From: Zygnema cylindricum
Lineage: Eukaryota > Streptophyta > Zygnematophyceae > Zygnematales > Zygnemataceae
Assembly: GCA_037447655.1 (NCBI GenBank)
Contig: JBBHKE010000266.1
Location: 1-60,262, forward strand
Reading direction: 5' to 3'
Length of the DNA stretch: 60,262 bases
The notes beneath the pieces were generated by a model. It was given only the letters and a program-made list of their open reading frames with translations, did no database searches and was not told where the DNA came from. Shown piece by piece: positions 56,081-60,262 of this stretch (position 1 is its first letter; every line of letters starts with the position of its first letter). The translations under genes and the position numbers were made by a program.

Positions 56081-58660
56081 TTTCAGTTTTCATATACATG
56101 GATATTGTTATGTTTATGACCAAATTAGAGGCTTTTTCCTATATCAAAAAAACACATAAAAAGTAGACCGAAACCATTAAAATAGTAGTGAAAAATGAAA
56201 CCAAAGTATTCCGGGTTGGAAAAGCAAAGATCAAGAAAGATACGCTGCAAGAAGTAAAATAAAAGAAGTCATGTTTTTAGCATTTACATATGATTCACAA
56301 ACGAAAAAATGCCAAGTACATTTAACATATTTAAATGTGATAATGTCATCGAAACAACATGAAAGCAATAAAAAAAACACACAATGAATAAGATTTTTAT
56401 AAAAAGTTGACACAAAAAATCATTCATTAACAACAATGGGAATATAAATACCAAATTTATATATCATGATAAACTCTTTTTACAACATTAAACTAAAACA
56501 AAAAGTTATCTAGGGCATATTAATCTATAATAGCCAAAAGCTCTAAATAGTATTTAACTCTTAACGTTTATGCTTCTAGCTCGGAAATCCGCTTTACAAA
56601 ACTTTAAAACCCTCGTATTTTACACACACTAAGTATCAACGATTTGTGATAACAAGTATAGATCCATGAAAAGCTCCTCACGGTATATTCCATGCGCTTT
56701 CGTATGGTCGAATAACTTCAATATGATTTTTTCTTCATCCTCACGATCGTATGATTCCGCAAGGTGCTCTCCAATACAACAGGCAATCAGATATAAGTTC
56801 ATTGTCGATGACAATTCAAAATATAAAAAAGATATAAAGATAACGGATTCGTAGGGGGTATATGGGCTTGACAAATATAACGTGAAAAAGAGGGACAGAG
56901 AGAGAGAGACTAAAAGAGTATGTTATATTCGGGGATTCCAATGAAATATATGGAGACATAGCGACAAAGTGATGGTGGATGGTTAACGATCAGGGAGATA
57001 AATAAGGCCAAGGGGCAAGAAGGGAGATAATATGAAAGAGGGAGTGACAAAAAATCAGAGAGGGCACGAGAGACACAAGTGGGGAGAAATGAAAAATGAT
57101 AGATTGAAAGAGTTAGATAACAGGATGGAGAGCAATGATGAGAGAGAAACAAGTGTCGAAGGATGAGCAAATATTTAAGAGGGAAGATTTACCGGTGAGT
57201 TAATGAGAGACGAACTAAGAGGGACACAGAACGAAAAAGAGAGTAAAATGGGGAAAAAACGAGTCAGAAAGAAAAACAGAGAAAGGATATACGACAGAGA
57301 GAGAGTGGGAAGAAGAGAGTGGGAGAGAAGAGTAAGGAAAGGGAATGGGAAAAAATGTGGGAGATGGACAATTCGTAGAGGGAGAAGTTAAGGGATATTG
57401 AGGAAGAAATAATTAATGAGGAAGAATAAGGAGGTAGAGAGCGCAGGAGAGATGAATAAACATACTGAGATGCGCACTTACCAATGATTTCCTAATAATC
57501 TCGGAAAAATATAGCGACGATGTTGGATCGGACTTCCTTGTTGTTCCGCCATATTACAGTCTACCCTACTAGTGTTGTAAACCCTAAAAAGAGGTATACA
57601 TTATTGGATGCCGCAAGACTAAGCAAGGCGGTGAGGCGATGATCCGCATCCTGCCCAAAAAATGGCGACATCGTGTAAAAATGGATCTGCGAGATTCAAA
57701 AGCCTGCCGCCGGGAAATGAGGGTGTGGTTGGGATTTGTTTGACCGCAAAATCTTTTTTTTGTTTTTTGTCTGCATATGCCGTTGGTTTGTTATCAGTTC
57801 TCGTTTTCAAGGCGCCGCGTTTTTTCAATTCTAAATTTTGTAACGTCACTCTAATGTTTACACAATATGACACTAATTTGTTGTCGTTTTGTGAAACATA
57901 TCCCATTTTAAAGTCAAACTTAACTCTAATAAGCGTCTCTTTCGTTTAAAGGTCTGGTATTACCGTATGTTTCCTTTTAACCCTTTTATAGAGTAAATGT
58001 ATACTCTAATAATCTCGCAGGATCTCAAATAGAGTTAAAAAGGCACCGTATTAGACTTAACTTTCCGCGACTATCAACATGTGTAAGTATGCAACACTAC
58101 GTTTACGTAATATGGACAGTTTTTAGCATGTGCACATGTTATCCGTTCACACTGTCACACACAAAAACGAACGTCTGAATGTATGCGAACGCCTATTTTA
58201 CAAACTCGACTCCATTGTTTTTCTAAACGCAGCTTTGTATGCGACCGACATAAGTTAACAACAATTTCCGGACAAATTTTGGTAACGAAGTACACTGTTG
58301 TACGAACAAACTACTTCCGTACACCACATTATTCATGAATCCAGTACGGTATTACCATTGACGCTAATTTACTTGAACCATAATTAACGTCAAAGATAAA
58401 TTAGATTCATTCACTGTATTTCGGGTATCAATGTCAAAATTTTGGGGTGCCGATATAGCGTACATAAGGCTAATAACGATTCGCGGTGTACCACGCAAGT
58501 CCGAACACAACAGACTGCAAGATGGCTTAGGGCGTGTCCCAATGTAACCGAAACTTTGAAACGTTACTTTGGATTTTAGCGCCGATTTTACGGTGTACTT
58601 TTCAAAGTGTGCCTATGTCAATCGTTACTTTTGCGTTCATTACTTCGAATGTGTGACAAT
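56081..58660. other. Gene-poor stretch with a purine-rich tract
   Basis: 56885-57445 is strongly purine-rich on the plus strand (gagagag, aaagag). A minus-strand frame at 56629-56874 (81 residues, ending EELFMDLYLLSQIVDT) looks protein-like but matches nothing I know. 57960-58500 has TIR-element motifs (ctctaataatctcg, ttgacgctaattt, cgattcgcggtgtac) of the CACCG-ended group. No confirmed gene. Confidence 0.4.
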
Positions 58661-58662
58661 TG

Positions 58663-58893
58663 TGTTGGATTGGCACGTGAATGCCGGTTCAATACAGGGT
58701 AGAATGTGATACGTCACAGTTGAACCCGCCTAAAAAGAAATAGGTACGGACCCGCCAGGCTCTACATCGAGCTGGTGGCACAGTGGTTAGTGCGCTGACA
58801 GCTCAAGTCAGAGGTCCCAGGTTCGAGCCCTGGCCGGCTCACTTTTCCCTAGTATGGGACATACCGAATCCCGGATTTCTAGGAAATCTAACA
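58663..58893 (+). repeat. TRIM 5' LTR
   Basis: 231 bp, same length as the 3' LTR, with only a few differences concentrated in the 3' half. Contains the intact tRNA-like gene at 58769-58841 and a short inverted-repeat end (TGTTGGATT / AATCTAACA). Confidence 0.95.
58769..58841 (+). tRNA. tRNA-like gene in the TRIM 5' LTR
   Basis: Folds as a complete cloverleaf. The acceptor stem GAGCTGG/CCGGCTC has 7 pairs including one G-U. The D stem is GCAC/GTGC with the A14, G18-G19 and A21 positions in place. The anticodon stem is CTGAC/GTCAG (5 pairs) and the T stem CCAGG/CCTGG encloses loop TTCGAGC. Variable loop 5 nt, discriminator A, then TTTT (58843-58846). A and B boxes are near consensus. The anticodon loop AGCTCAA puts CTC at the anticodon (nominally Glu), but position 33 is G, not the near-universal U. 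Translational use is therefore doubtful, while Pol III transcription is plausible. Confidence 0.75.
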
Positions 58894-58950
58894 TGGTATC
58901 GGAGCGAGCGGGATTGCGGATGGTGTGACCGGCCTTCCCGTGAGGGGGGG
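58894..58950 (+). other. TRIM internal region with PBS and PPT
   Basis: 57 bp. PBS TGGTATCGGAGC at 58894-58905 is complementary to the initiator tRNA-Met 3' end with one change. The polypurine tract occupies 58941-58950. Nothing else is encoded. Confidence 0.92.
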
Positions 58951-59181
58951 TGTTGGATTGGCACGTGAATGCCGGTTCAATACGGGGTAGAATGTGATAC
59001 GTCACACTTGAACCCGCCTAAAAAGAAATAGGTACGGACCCGCCAGGCTCTACATCGAGCTGGTGGCACAGTGGTTAGTGCGCTGACAGCTCAAGTCAGA
59101 GGTCCCAGGTTCGAGTCCTAGCCAACTCACTTTTCCCTAGTATGGGACATACTGAAGCCCCGATTTCTAGGAAATCTAACA
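58951..59181 (+). repeat. TRIM 3' LTR
   Basis: 231 bp. Its tRNA-like part (59057-59129) keeps the D and anticodon arms exactly but has changes in the 3' acceptor strand (CCAACTC) and the T stem (CCTAG), weakening both stems. The B box GGTTCGAGTCC is perfect. Confidence 0.95.
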
Positions 59182-59186
59182 AATTG

Positions 59187-59700
59187 TAGACGTCTACAAA
59201 ATGTGCGACAGTCTTCGAAACGAAATGTAGACGAGTACAAAACTACGAAACTTCCTAAAAACGGCGACGATTGTAGACGTCGAGGTTTTTGTGACGTTGT
59301 AGATGTTTAAGGTTTTGTGACATAGCGAAGTCATGCTACCATGTGGCGTCATCAGTACGTACATTTTCCGCCATGGCTTCCCGATTTCGTTTTCTTATCT
59401 TTTATCATTCGAAATGCCATCAAACTTAGACAAAAAATATTCAAAAAATATAAAAAAAAATATACCTTTCATTTTATACTATTATTGCTGCATCTCGTGT
59501 AAATATGAGAGAAAGAGGAGTGGTCGAGTGAGAAAGAGGGGGAGAGACGAGGACGCCGTAAATTTTGCAAAGGACCCATGAAGGAAAGTGGAGGTCCGCG
59601 ACCCCTGCGAATTTTTTTCCGTACATGTTTGTCATTTTCCTATGTGCACGCGCGTGACGAGGAGTGAAAAAAATAGCGTGTACTTTCCTTCGTGCAATTT
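59187..59700 (-). repeat. Inverted fragment of repeat R
   Basis: Reverse complement of the distal part of R (around 16290-16740). Shared: tagacgtctac, gccatggcttcccgatttcg, caaaattttgcgcc (as complement) and ggacctccactttt (as complement). The TRIM inserted at its edge. Confidence 0.7.
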
Positions 59701-60262
59701 TTTTTGAAAATGTTTGACACGTTCAATACAAGTTTTCTATTCGTCAATAGGGTAGTATTTTGATAAAAATCAGGTTGCGATTTGATTCTAGTGCAAGTGT
59801 GAAGATGAGGTGGAAGTGGGTCGCCATGATAATAACGCCAAATTGCTGTACCCTCCAAGTTCCAAGAAGACGCAAAATGTACTTGTGTTTTTGCCCATTT
59901 TTCGTACGGTGTAATATTTTCTCGTTACAAGTCCCGTTTTCTGTGAAAACGACGGAAAAAAACCCTTACTTGAACACATGGGGAAACGCCCTAACTAAGA
60001 TGCAAGTAACGTTTTCGTACAATTACAGAAGCCTCCCGACTACAAGGCGGAGCGTCCCACCTATGAAGTCAGACACGCGGCGAGACATTATTGGAAGATC
60101 AGTACACCGTCGATCGTTTTTAGCGTGTATGTTTTTTTTGTCTCTTAAAACTTCTTTTATCCGTACATACATGTCGGATTGTGGATCTGACGGTTGCGAT
60201 TGAAAGGCTGTATTCTCAGCTTACGAATGGCGGTCTTAAATTGAAAATTGGACAAATGTGTA
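59701..60262. other. Unassigned end of window
   Basis: A 147-codon plus-strand frame at 59760-60203 has no recognised motif, and its composition does not suggest a conserved protein. Not supported as a gene. Confidence 0.35.

Larger units (their letters stand above)
58663..59181 (+). mobile_element. TRIM element with tRNA-like genes in its LTRs
   Basis: Two 231-bp LTRs (58663-58893 and 58951-59181), each starting TGTTGGATT and ending AATCTAACA, flank a 57-bp interior. The interior begins at once with the PBS TGGTATCGGAGC and ends with the polypurine tract tgaggggggg. A perfect 5-bp target duplication AATTG (58658-58662, 59182-59186) proves insertion as one unit. No coding capacity, so it must depend on proteins from other retrotransposons. 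Each LTR contains a tRNA-shaped sequence in sense orientation. Confidence 0.95.

Noticed and set aside
58769-58841. Ordinary functional tRNA-Glu(CUC) gene
   Set aside because: It lies inside a retrotransposon LTR, is duplicated with it, and has G instead of U at position 33; annotated as tRNA-like only.
1-60262. Genome-wide TAA/TAG to Gln reassignment
   Set aside because: Evidence is mixed: the Helentron has many TGA, copia pols end in TAG, and some stops sit at Glu, Leu or Trp positions. Kept as a local hypothesis only.

Overview
This window looks like nuclear DNA of a complex eukaryote, and almost all of it is transposable elements nested in one another. Evidence for a nuclear eukaryote is Ty1/copia and Ty3/gypsy retrotransposons, a Helitron/Helentron relic, a spliced pogo-type transposase gene with GT-AG introns, MITE-like families and a block of CCCTAA-type repeats. 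I found no host housekeeping gene. A plant or algal source is favoured: the copia primer-binding site (PBS) matches the plant form of initiator tRNA-Met over 15 nt, and the second gypsy element and a miniature element use initiator tRNA-Met 3'-end PBSs. I cannot name the species. A run of N at 37447-37456 marks an assembly gap.

Layout. 1-1520: two copia LTRs on the minus strand. 1521-5566: a broken gypsy element on the plus strand whose pol ends in a PHD finger. 5567-11777: a nearly intact copia element, one in-frame TAG away from an open polyprotein. 11778-14450: a second gypsy-LTR start, a degraded LTR of another gypsy family and a TA-flanked terminal-inverted-repeat element. 14500-24770: two ~2.26-kb direct repeats flanking a decayed Helentron with Rep, Pif1 helicase and endonuclease domains plus an RPA-like gene. 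24900-27370: MITEs and a TIR element. 27373-35154: a complete but mutated gypsy element on the minus strand, with both LTRs, PBS, polypurine tract and a near-perfect target duplication. 35155-43800: MITEs, LTR fragments, interspersed repeats and degenerate telomere-like repeats. 43805-45534 and 50393-56080: two copies of a pogo/Tigger-like transposon; the first is interrupted by a minus-strand copia element (45535-48650). 58663-59181: a complete 519-bp TRIM (terminal-repeat retrotransposon in miniature) with a perfect 5-bp target duplication.

Most unusual features. (i) Each 231-bp LTR of the TRIM carries a tRNA-shaped gene, followed by a T4 terminator; the first is a complete cloverleaf. This parallels Cassandra elements, which carry 5S rRNA sequence. 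(ii) Three copia LTR subfamilies carry a B-box/terminator module antisense to the LTR, so RNA polymerase III-like promoters in LTRs recur here. (iii) The pogo-like element has a four-exon transposase with compatible splice phases and a second open frame of about 450 codons inside its first intron. That frame is broken only by TAA/TAG, which raises, but does not prove, non-standard decoding.
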